From contig NZ_JAVFVS010000011.1 in the NCBI RefSeq assembly GCF_030929605.1, positions 186,001-250,000 of the forward strand: a DNA stretch of 64,000 bases, given 5' to 3'. Within the stretch, counting starts at the first letter, position 1. Each line of letters opens with the position of its first letter. The position numbers and the translations under genes are program-made. The notes beneath the pieces are model-generated. The model had not been told where the DNA came from. It did not search any database and saw only the letters and a list, made by a program, of their open reading frames with translations. The stretch is from Flavobacterium sp. LHD-80 (GTDB taxonomy: Bacteria; Bacteroidota; Bacteroidia; Flavobacteriales; Flavobacteriaceae). Shown piece by piece: positions 25,761-31,988 of this stretch.

Positions 25761-26219
25761 ATGTCATTAAAAATAGGAGATATAGTTCCGAATTTTACTG
25801 CAAAAGATAGTCACGGAGAACTTTTTGAAAGCCAAAGCGTTTTAGGAAGAAAACCGCTAGTGATTTATTTTTATCCAAAAGATAATACGCCAGGCTGTAC
25901 TACTGAAGCCTGCAGTTTCCGCGATCAATACGAAGATTTTAAAGATTTAGGTGCCGAAGTTATTGGTATTAGCAGTGATAGTGTAAAATCGCATCACAAA
26001 TTTGCCAATAAGTACAAACTGCCTTTTATTTTATTGTCAGACCAAGATAAAAGATTAAGACAGTTATTTGGTGTTCGAAATAATTTGTTTGGACTTCTGC
26101 CAGGAAGAGTAACTTACATTGTTGATAGAAACGGTGTTGTTATTTTTATTTTTGACAGCATGAATGCTGAAAAGCATATACAGAAAGCGCTGGAAACCAT
26201 TAAAGAGTTAGTATTATAA
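25761..26219 (+). CDS. bcp: Peroxiredoxin, BCP/PrxQ family
   Basis: This 152-residue thiol peroxidase reduces hydrogen peroxide and organic peroxides in the cytoplasm. YPKDNTPGCTTEACSFRD at 38-55 carries the peroxidatic C46 and the resolving C51, the spacing of atypical two-cysteine PrxQ enzymes. GISSDSVKSHHKF and the strand VTYIVDRNG are also typical. It starts 3 bp after queD, which implies translational coupling. Reduction by thioredoxin is the family norm. Confidence 0.9.
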   Translation: MSLKIGDIVPNFTAKDSHGELFESQSVLGRKPLVIYFYPKDNTPGCTTEACSFRDQYEDFKDLGAEVIGISSDSVKSHHKFANKYKLPFILLSDQDKRLRQLFGVRNNLFGLLPGRVTYIVDRNGVVIFIFDSMNAEKHIQKALETIKELVL

Positions 26220-26266
26220 TCATAAACAACAATATTTAAAATAATAAAGATAGCAACCAAAATAAT

Positions 26267-27235
26267 ATGAGTACACAATTATATCCATTACAGTTTGAAC
26301 CAATTTTGAAAGAAAGAATCTGGGGAGGCGAAAAATTGAAAACAGTTTTAAATAAACCAATCACTTCTAAAATTACTGGTGAAAGCTGGGAATTGTCTAC
26401 TGTTGAGGGCGATGTAAGCGTTGTTTCAAATGGTGACTTAAAAGGAAAATCTTTAATGGAACTTATTGATCAAACGCCAAATGAAATTCTGGGAACTAGA
26501 GTTTATGAGCGTTTTGGAAAACAATTTCCGTTGCTTTTTAAATATTTAGACGCACGCGAGGATCTTTCAATTCAGGTTCACCCAAATGATAAATTAGCAA
26601 AAGAGCGTCATAATTCTTTTGGTAAAACTGAAATGTGGTACGTAATGCAAGCTGATTCAGATTCAAGAATTATTGTTGGTTTTAAAGAAAACTCAAGCAA
26701 AGAGGAATATTTGAAACATTTGAATGATAATACACTTGTTTCTATTTTAGATGATGTAAAAGCAAAATCTGGAGATGTTTTCTTTTTAGAAACTGGAACT
26801 GTTCATGCAATTGGAGCTGGTTTGGTTGTTGCCGAAATTCAGCAGACTTCAGATATTACATATCGTTTGTATGATTTTGATCGAGTTGATGCGCAAGGAA
26901 ATAAAAGAGAATTGCACGTAGATTTAGCTCTTGATGCTATCAATTACAACAAAGTTGATACACAAAAGAAATATGAGACAAAACAAAATGTTTCTAACAC
27001 AGTAGTTGACTGTCCTTATTTTACAACGAATTTTATTCCTTTAGAAGATAAAATCGAAGTTGCTAAATCTGGTGAAACATTTACAGTTTATATGTGTATC
27101 GAAGGAAGTTTTGAAATCGAGTTTAATGGTTTTAAACATACTTATATAAAAGGGGACACGGTTTTAGTTCCAGCTGCGATAAATGCATTTAATTTGAGCG
27201 GAAAAGCTTCAATTTTAGAAATTTACATTTCATAG
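26267..27235 (+). CDS. manA: Mannose-6-phosphate isomerase, class I
   Basis: The enzyme interconverts mannose-6-phosphate and fructose-6-phosphate, feeding GDP-mannose synthesis for glycans. The zinc site is visible in SIQVHPNDKLAKERH near residues 102-116 (Gln and His ligands), in KTEMWYV (Glu), and in GTVHAIGAG (His). The C-terminal cupin portion ends with KGDTVLVPA. At 322 residues it is the short bacterial type. It follows bcp by 47 bp and could link central metabolism to the polysaccharide genes at the start of the window. Confidence 0.88.
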   Translation: MSTQLYPLQFEPILKERIWGGEKLKTVLNKPITSKITGESWELSTVEGDVSVVSNGDLKGKSLMELIDQTPNEILGTRVYERFGKQFPLLFKYLDAREDLSIQVHPNDKLAKERHNSFGKTEMWYVMQADSDSRIIVGFKENSSKEEYLKHLNDNTLVSILDDVKAKSGDVFFLETGTVHAIGAGLVVAEIQQTSDITYRLYDFDRVDAQGNKRELHVDLALDAINYNKVDTQKKYETKQNVSNTVVDCPYFTTNFIPLEDKIEVAKSGETFTVYMCIEGSFEIEFNGFKHTYIKGDTVLVPAAINAFNLSGKASILEIYIS

Positions 27236-27257
27236 CAGTTAATCTAAAGATTATGTG

Positions 27258-27265
27258 TATTTTTG
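27258..27265 (+). promoter_or_regulatory. Candidate -7 element for the 88-residue protein gene
   Basis: TATTTTTG matches TAnnTTTG, 26 bp before the ATG at 27292. It suggests transcription independent of manA. Confidence 0.5.
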
Positions 27266-27291
27266 CAAACGCAAATTAAAATTATAATAAA

Positions 27292-27558
27292 ATGGCAAAC
27301 GTTAAAAATTTAAAGAAAGACATCAATTTTGTATTAGGAGATATTATTGAAGCAGTTTACTTGTTTGAGCTTTCAACAACAGGAAACCCAACTCCAGAAA
27401 CGAATGCTTTAATCGATGAAGCTATCGCTGCATTTGATACTTTGATCACAAAAGTGAACGCAAAGAACGTTGAAAACAAAAAAGCGCACTTCAAACAAAT
27501 AAATGTTGAATTAGAACAAACTGCTAATCAATTGATTGAAAAAATCAACGCGCTATAA
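27292..27558 (+). CDS. Small conserved helical protein of unknown function
   Basis: This 88-residue soluble protein is rich in lysine, asparagine and glutamate, with a short break at TGNPTPETN (residues 30-38) between two predicted helical halves. It lacks a signal peptide or metal motif. Own promoter, good codon use and ordered heptad-like hydrophobics make it a real gene. I do not recognise a named family. It is followed by two tRNA genes that have their own promoters. Confidence 0.7.
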   Translation: MANVKNLKKDINFVLGDIIEAVYLFELSTTGNPTPETNALIDEAIAAFDTLITKVNAKNVENKKAHFKQINVELEQTANQLIEKINAL

Positions 27559-27590
27559 GCAAAAAAAAGCATAAAAAAGGGCAAATTTAT

Positions 27591-27621
27591 TTTGGAAAAA
27601 CGAAAAACCGCTTTATATTTG
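27591..27621 (+). promoter_or_regulatory. Promoter of the first tRNA-Thr gene
   Basis: TTTG at 27591-27594 and TATATTTG at 27614-27621 are separated by 19 bp, the ideal Bacteroidota housekeeping layout. The tRNA begins 13 bp after the -7 box. Confidence 0.7.
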
Positions 27622-27634
27622 CACCCGTATTGAG

Positions 27635-27708
27635 GCCGATGTAGCTCAGCTGGCTAGAGCAGCTGATTTGTAATCAGCAGGTCGTGGGTTCGAGTCCCTC
27701 TATCGGCT
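27635..27708 (+). tRNA. tRNA-Thr (anticodon UGU)
   Basis: This 74-nt cloverleaf has acceptor stem GCCGATG with TATCGGC (last pair G-T), D arm AGCTCAGCTGGCTAGAGC, anticodon stem GCTGA around the loop TTTGTAA (anticodon TGT at the loop centre, reading ACA), and T arm GGGTTCGAGTCCC. The discriminator is T, and CCA is not encoded. An identical copy follows 183 bp later. Confidence 0.96.
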
Positions 27709-27717
27709 CAAACAAAA

Positions 27718-27745
27718 ACCATCACAGAAATGTGGTGGTTTTTTT
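27718..27745 (+). terminator. Terminator after the first tRNA-Thr
   Basis: ACCATCAC and GTGGTGGT enclose AGAAAT, with one G-T pair, followed by seven T. The same hairpin follows the second copy. Confidence 0.85.
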
Positions 27746-27772
27746 AATAATAAAGAGAGGTGTGAAATTTTT

Positions 27773-27803
27773 TTTGGAAATATAAAAAACAATTTTATCT
27801 TTG
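27773..27803 (+). promoter_or_regulatory. Promoter of the second tRNA-Thr gene
   Basis: TTTG at 27773-27776 and TATCTTTG at 27796-27803 are 19 bp apart, the same geometry as the first copy although the spacer sequence differs. Confidence 0.7.
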
Positions 27804-27817
27804 CACCCGGAAAATAG

Positions 27818-27891
27818 GCCGATGTAGCTCAGCTGGCTAGAGCAGCTGATTTGTAATCAGCAGGTCGTGGGTTCGAGTCCCTCTATCGGCT
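27818..27891 (+). tRNA. tRNA-Thr (anticodon UGU), second copy
   Basis: All 74 nt are identical to 27635-27708. Here the discriminator T is followed by CCA in the genome, probably by chance, since the first copy lacks it. Each copy has its own promoter and hairpin terminator. Confidence 0.96.
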
Positions 27892-27897
27892 CCAAAA

Positions 27898-27927
27898 ACC
27901 ATCACAGAAATGTGGTGGTTTTTTTTT
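27898..27927 (+). terminator. Terminator after the second tRNA-Thr
   Basis: The ACCATCAC/GTGGTGGT hairpin is the same as after the first copy, with nine T in a row. Confidence 0.85.
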
Positions 27928-27952
27928 GTTCAAAATTTAAGGTTTAGTTTTT

Positions 27953-28091
27953 GTTTCAGGTTTCAAGTTTCAGGTTGGGGACGCATATTGCCATTTTGAG
28001 CAAAATGAATATCGTTGCGCATAGGGCTTCGACTTCGCTCAGCCTGACAGTGTAGTCAGAACCTGAAACTTGAAACTTGAAACTTGAAACC
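27953..28091. repeat. Composite inverted repeat with a solo palindrome arm inside
   Basis: The left arm 27953-27976 (GTTTCAGG, TTTCAAG units) pairs with 28060-28083, which continues as TTGAAAC heptamers to 28091. In between lie a hairpin CATTTTG-AG-CAAAATG (27992-28007) and, at 28024-28049, a solo arm GGGCTTCGACTTCGCTCAG of the palindrome family that surrounds the GIY-YIG gene near 40.5 kb. Confidence 0.75.
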
Positions 28092-28137
28092 AAATCCCCA
28101 CAACGTCTATTTAATATTTTAGTAACAATATTTTTCT

Positions 28138-28145
28138 TATGTTTG
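28138..28145 (+). promoter_or_regulatory. Candidate -7 element deciding the start of the next gene
   Basis: TATGTTTG matches TAnnTTTG. Transcription would start near 28152. This excludes the ATG at 28077, which lies inside the repeat, and supports the ATG at 28170. Confidence 0.5.
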
Positions 28146-28169
28146 TTTCTTAACCAAAAACCTTACATA

Positions 28170-28628
28170 ATGGAAGAAACTTCAGTATTTGAAAATTTTG
28201 AGATGCAGCTCGATCAATCTGCAAAAGATTTTTTAAAGGAAACCGCTAAGTGGGCTTATTTTTTATCAATTCTAGGATTTGTCGGAATTGGATTTTTTGT
28301 TTTAATCGCAATCTTTGCGGGAGCATTCTTTTCTACAATGGGCGCTGCAATGCCAGGAATGGGTGCTTACGGAGGTTCTTTCGGCGCGTTAATGAGCTTT
28401 TTTTACTTATTGATTGCGGCAGTTTATTTCTTCCCTGTTTATTATTTATTTAAGTTTAGTTCAAATGCTAAAAGAGCTTTTAGAGAAAATGATTCTGAAG
28501 CGTTGTCATCTTCTTTGGGATATTTGAAATCACACTATAAATTTATCGGAATTTTAATGGTTTCTATTTTGGTATTGTATGCTTTGTTTTTCTTGCTTGC
28601 AATCACCGGAGCTTTATTGGGGAGGTAA
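28170..28628 (+). CDS. Small inner-membrane protein, DUF5362-like
   Basis: This 152-residue protein has three to four hydrophobic segments: about 28-52, a glycine/methionine-rich loop (MGAAMPGMGAYGG), 70-92 and 128-150. The amphipathic segment KRAFRENDSEALSSSLGYLKSHYKF lies between them. I associate this layout with the DUF5362 family of Bacteroidota, from memory. Function is unknown. The frame is open from 28077, but that part comes from a dispersed repeat. The ATG at 28170 has the promoter motif upstream. It is convergent with the next gene across a strong terminator. Confidence 0.7.
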   Translation: MEETSVFENFEMQLDQSAKDFLKETAKWAYFLSILGFVGIGFFVLIAIFAGAFFSTMGAAMPGMGAYGGSFGALMSFFYLLIAAVYFFPVYYLFKFSSNAKRAFRENDSEALSSSLGYLKSHYKFIGILMVSILVLYALFFLLAITGALLGR

Positions 28629-28652
28629 TCTTTTAGAGAAACGATTTGATAT

Positions 28653-28688
28653 AAAAAAAACGTCCTGAATTTTCAGGACGTTTTTTTT
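28653..28688. terminator. Bidirectional terminator
   Basis: A perfect 16-bp inverted repeat (28653-28668 and 28673-28688) with core ACGTCCTGA and a TTTT-type loop is flanked by A and T runs. It lies between convergent genes. Confidence 0.88.
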
Positions 28689-28689
28689 A

Positions 28690-29427
28690 TTATTCTGCAG
28701 CTGCAGGAGTTTTTTGTTCTTGCTTTTTGATGTCAGCAACATATTTGGTTAATTTCTTTCCGTAAAGCGATTGAGCTACTTTTGGTGTCATCGATTTCTG
28801 AATCGTATCTAGAAATTTGATATTGATGTCGTAAATCTCTGCTAAAGCGATATAAGGTGCAATTTCGTGATCTTTGTTGTTAAGAGCGAAGTTTGTAGCA
28901 TACAAATATTTTCTTTTGGTATTTGAATCTTGTTTTGCGTTCAAGCTGTCGATCGCTTTTTGGTCGTTTCTTTTCATTGCCTTAAATCTTGGCTCAACTA
29001 GAGCAAGACTTTCGTCATTGAAACGATTGTTGATTTTTTTGTATTCTTCGTATAATTCTTGATTTTTAGATCCTGTAATTTTAGCGCTATAAATAAAGTT
29101 ATCCAAGTTTGTATCAATATTTATATTTCCAGGTTCTGCAAAGAATAAAATGTTATTGTCCATTGAGTTTGTTACGCCTCTGTCTAAAAACAAATAAAGC
29201 ATTTCTGGAGATTCAAGTTTAATATCACGTTCAAAAGCTGAGTTTCCGTCAATTTTGATACTGTCAATTGCAACAAGTGATGTGTCAACAATTCTTTGAA
29301 TATATAAAGTTCCTTTTTTTAATCCTTTAATGTTTCCTGTGATGTGCAGGTTGTCAGTAGATTCATTTTTTTTACTACATGATGCTAATAAGGCAATTGC
29401 AGCAAAGGCAATAATTGATTTTTTCAT
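28690..29427 (-). CDS. DUF4369-type lipoprotein
   Basis: This 245-residue protein has a lipoprotein signal peptide ending LLASCSKK (Cys17). The N-terminal half fits DUF4369 (ITGNIKGLKKGTLYIQ near 28-43, then SPEMLYLFLD). That domain precedes thioredoxin-like domains in many Bacteroidota envelope proteins. Here no CxxC thioredoxin domain follows. The C-terminal half is helical and charged, and the tail is Lys/Gln/Ala-rich. It is probably an outer-membrane or periplasm-facing lipoprotein of unknown role. It is convergent with the small membrane protein gene. Confidence 0.72.
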   Translation of the reverse strand: MKKSIIAFAAIALLASCSKKNESTDNLHITGNIKGLKKGTLYIQRIVDTSLVAIDSIKIDGNSAFERDIKLESPEMLYLFLDRGVTNSMDNNILFFAEPGNINIDTNLDNFIYSAKITGSKNQELYEEYKKINNRFNDESLALVEPRFKAMKRNDQKAIDSLNAKQDSNTKRKYLYATNFALNNKDHEIAPYIALAEIYDINIKFLDTIQKSMTPKVAQSLYGKKLTKYVADIKKQEQKTPAAAE

Positions 29428-29505
29428 TGGTTTTTAGATTTTGGTGCAAAATAAAGAAAATAGTTTAAATGCAACTATGGTGTTTTAAATTTTAATAAAA
29501 AATAA

Positions 29506-29532
29506 ATCCCAATCTATTTCTAAATTGGGATT
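29506..29532 (-). terminator. Hairpin upstream of the DUF4369 gene and after the next lipoprotein gene
   Basis: AATCCCAAT (29506-29514) pairs with ATTGGGATT (29524-29532). On the minus strand it follows the gene ending at 29560 and runs into a T-rich tract. Confidence 0.7.
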
Positions 29533-29559
29533 CACTGTATTTTTATAAAAATGAGACTT

Positions 29560-30366
29560 TTACATTTGTAAGTTGTAACTCACGCCAGTCTCATGCGTAT
29601 AAGTGTATTTGCTGTCGCAGTCATTGTTTCCGTAGTCAATAACTCCTTTTAGGAAGCCACCTTCAATTTTTAATTCTCCTTTTGAAATATACTGGCAAGA
29701 GTATTTTTTAACTAAAGCTTTTTGAACAGTCAATGTTAATGTTGCGCCTTTGTCTGTTGTTACAGTATGTGTTCCTTCTGTCATTTCATAAATATTGTCT
29801 TCAAGAACAAGAGGAGTATCAACACCTGCAGTTTGTTTTACTGTGTATGATCCAGAGTTTGTGTACACCCTTCCTAATAAATCAGTAAATTTTCCATTAG
29901 TTACTTTTCTTGTATATTGAGGAACAGTTGCAACAGTTGTAGTATTCGTATATTCAATTGTTCCTTCCAATTTTATTCCGTTAATAGAATAGTCGATTCT
30001 TTCAATTGTCAATTTACTTCCTGTGGTAGTTACTGGTCCAGAAAGAGTAAGCTTTAATTTTCCTTTTCTAGTAAGCTGATTGTCTACGCATCCTGCAGTT
30101 CCATAATCTACAGTATAAACTTTAGGATAAGATGATCCAGAAACGGTAATTGTTGCGCAAACTGCTCCTGCAGGTTTTGATGTGCCTGAACTGTTTGTAA
30201 CAGATAATCCTGTGTTAACGTCCATTTCGTTTGCTGCATCAATTGTAATTGAAGCGCCTACTGCGGTCGTATCAGTTTGATTTGCGATTTCATTGTCGCT
30301 AGAACAAGAAATGTAAGTTAGTGCTGTTGCACAGATAGTTGTGACTACAAGAGCGATTTTTTTCAT
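29560..30366 (-). CDS. Secreted lipoprotein of unknown function
   Basis: The protein has 268 residues from the ATG at 30366 and a lipoprotein signal ending YISCSS. The mature part is rich in Thr, Ser and Val and looks all-beta, with six or more KLTLSGP- or KGATLTLTV-type strands and three later cysteines. I do not recognise a domain. The frame is open to 30414, but a minus-strand TACATTTG box at 30403-30410 lies inside that extension, and the signal peptide begins at MKKIALVV, so I use 30366. Confidence 0.68.
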   Translation of the reverse strand: MKKIALVVTTICATALTYISCSSDNEIANQTDTTAVGASITIDAANEMDVNTGLSVTNSSGTSKPAGAVCATITVSGSSYPKVYTVDYGTAGCVDNQLTRKGKLKLTLSGPVTTTGSKLTIERIDYSINGIKLEGTIEYTNTTTVATVPQYTRKVTNGKFTDLLGRVYTNSGSYTVKQTAGVDTPLVLEDNIYEMTEGTHTVTTDKGATLTLTVQKALVKKYSCQYISKGELKIEGGFLKGVIDYGNNDCDSKYTYTHETGVSYNLQM

Positions 30367-30402
30367 AGCAGTTTTTTTGTTTAAGTTAGATTTAAAGGTG
30401 TT

Positions 30403-30410
30403 CAAATGTA
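30403..30410 (-). promoter_or_regulatory. Candidate -7 element deciding the lipoprotein start
   Basis: The minus strand reads TACATTTG, fitting TAnnTTTG, 37 bp before the ATG at 30366. It excludes the longer frame to 30414. Confidence 0.5.
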
Positions 30411-30464
30411 ACAAAAAAAATGAATCGCAATGAAAAATTAAGAAAGAGCCTTTTTAAACAGCAT

Positions 30465-30890
30465 TTATTTTTTGCTTTTATAGAAAAAATAACCAAGAAC
30501 TCCAGTAAGAATCGGTAGAAGGAAATTAAAAATCAATCCCATGTTTTTTAATTGCGCTATATAATCGTCTTTAGAATTGATTTCTTCTGTTCGCGGTAAT
30601 ATTATGAGAACGACAGAAATAAAAGCAAGATAAAGTACCGAAGTGCCTATTGCAAGATAAAAATATATCTTGTCCTTTAATTCTTCTTCAAAAAGCTTTT
30701 GACTAAAAAAAGTACTGCTCATTATCAAGGCAAATATAGAAGCGAGGTATTTGGCAAACCAGGTCATAACTTCTTTTGGGATTGGTTTGAAAATTCCAAA
30801 GAGCAAATGATAACCAACAAAAATTAATAAGATCATGGTCCAGATAAACCAGAGTTTGATTAATTGTTTTTGTGCTAAAAAGAATGTCAT
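30465..30890 (-). CDS. Four-helix inner-membrane protein of unknown function
   Basis: This 141-residue protein has hydrophobic segments at about 14-34, 45-62, 75-98 and 115-135, a basic end (FFYKSKK) and no catalytic motif. Its ATG abuts the stop codon of the upstream lipoprotein gene with no spacing, so the two are coupled and probably act together at the envelope. No named family is recognised. Confidence 0.65.
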   Translation of the reverse strand: MTFFLAQKQLIKLWFIWTMILLIFVGYHLLFGIFKPIPKEVMTWFAKYLASIFALIMSSTFFSQKLFEEELKDKIYFYLAIGTSVLYLAFISVVLIILPRTEEINSKDDYIAQLKNMGLIFNFLLPILTGVLGYFFYKSKK

Positions 30891-31817
30891 TTATTGTGGT
30901 GTATTAGGTTTAAAACTGTTTTTGATCTGTTTTTCAAATTCATATGTTGGATCTTCCAGTACTTCGGCATCTCCCATTTGTCCTTCTTTTTTTATTTCGA
31001 ACAATTTTACAATTACTGAATATTCATCTGTAAACTTGTTTTCAGGATTTGAAAGCAGTTTGCTTAGCTCTGGAATAGATTTCCAATTGGAGTCTAATGC
31101 ATCGGTTTCATAAATTCGGCTGAATTCTTCTAAATCAAATCCAGCTGGATTTTCGCCAAGAACTTTTTTAGTAATTAAGAATAAATAGAATCTGGAATAT
31201 CCTTCTTCGACACAAGAAAATTGAAACCAGGAACAATCTTTATCAGGTTTGCATTGTTCGGTATTGATTGCTTTTCCGTCTTTTGTAATGCATTCTTTTC
31301 GGGTAATAATGGCATAATTTCCATTGCCGACATCAAAATATTTGTAATTTCCAGTTTCTCTTTTTAGTTTCTTTTCTACAACTGAAATAAGTTGCGAATT
31401 GAGCTGTTTTAAAGGGATTCCTTTTTTGAAGTAAGGAGTGAGGTGAATCGTTTTGGTTGGATTTAATTTTTGGAAATAAGTAACGTAATTAGGCAACGGA
31501 TTTTTCATCATGGCGACATTACAGCCGTTGTCTTCTTTAGCGCCGGGATGATCAGGGCAATTGTCTACTGCGTCAGGAACGCCGTCGCCATCTCTGTCAG
31601 AACATCCATATGCCGATACTTCTCCTTTTAAATTCGGGCAAGCATCATATTTGTCAATTATGCCATCGCTATCACTATCTAGCAAACCGTTTTTGGAAAT
31701 ACTATCTAATTGTTTTTGCAGAGAAGCAACTTCCAATTCTTTAGACCGAAATTCTTTGTTTGAAACGCAGGAAAAAAGGAATATACAAGAAATGATCAAG
31801 AGTATTGATTTCTTCAT
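30891..31817 (-). CDS. Thrombospondin type 3 repeat lipoprotein
   Basis: This 308-residue protein has a lipoprotein signal ending LFSCVSN, then a short coiled-coil-like stretch (20-42). Two calcium-binding thrombospondin type 3 repeats follow (DSDSDGIIDKYDACP at 47-61; DRDGDGVPDAVDNCP at 74-88). Such repeats often link to OmpA domains, but none is present. The C-terminal 200 residues are a globular domain with four more cysteines that I do not recognise. It is directly coupled to the four-helix membrane protein gene. Confidence 0.72.
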   Translation of the reverse strand: MKKSILLIISCIFLFSCVSNKEFRSKELEVASLQKQLDSISKNGLLDSDSDGIIDKYDACPNLKGEVSAYGCSDRDGDGVPDAVDNCPDHPGAKEDNGCNVAMMKNPLPNYVTYFQKLNPTKTIHLTPYFKKGIPLKQLNSQLISVVEKKLKRETGNYKYFDVGNGNYAIITRKECITKDGKAINTEQCKPDKDCSWFQFSCVEEGYSRFYLFLITKKVLGENPAGFDLEEFSRIYETDALDSNWKSIPELSKLLSNPENKFTDEYSVIVKLFEIKKEGQMGDAEVLEDPTYEFEKQIKNSFKPNTPQ

Positions 31818-31926
31818 CTATTTGGTTTTTATCTTGTAGATTAAGTTTTCTCGCTTTTTTGGAAATATAAAGTTAAAAAAATATTTTAACTAATTCATTT
31901 TAAGTAATTGTTTTTCAGTTAATTAA

Positions 31927-31960
31927 ATAAAAAAACCTGCAAATTTATATTTGCAGGTTT
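31927..31960 (-). terminator. htpG terminator
   Basis: AAACCTGCAAAT (31933-31944) pairs with ATTTGCAGGTTT (31949-31960), followed on the minus strand by a long T run (A run 31927-31935 on plus). It lies 29 bp past the htpG stop. Confidence 0.85.
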
Positions 31961-31988
31961 CCATTTTATAGAATGAGATTTTAAAATC

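Noticed and set aside
28060..28091. TTGAAAC heptamer repeats as a possible iteron or origin
   Set aside because: Only three units, part of an inverted dispersed repeat, with no replication gene nearby.
28077..28169. Upstream start adding 31 residues to the DUF5362-like protein
   Set aside because: The added part is translated from a dispersed repeat and lies upstream of the promoter motif at 28138.
30367..30414. Start of the lipoprotein at 30414
   Set aside because: The promoter box at 30403-30410 lies inside this extension and the lipoprotein signal begins at the ATG at 30366.
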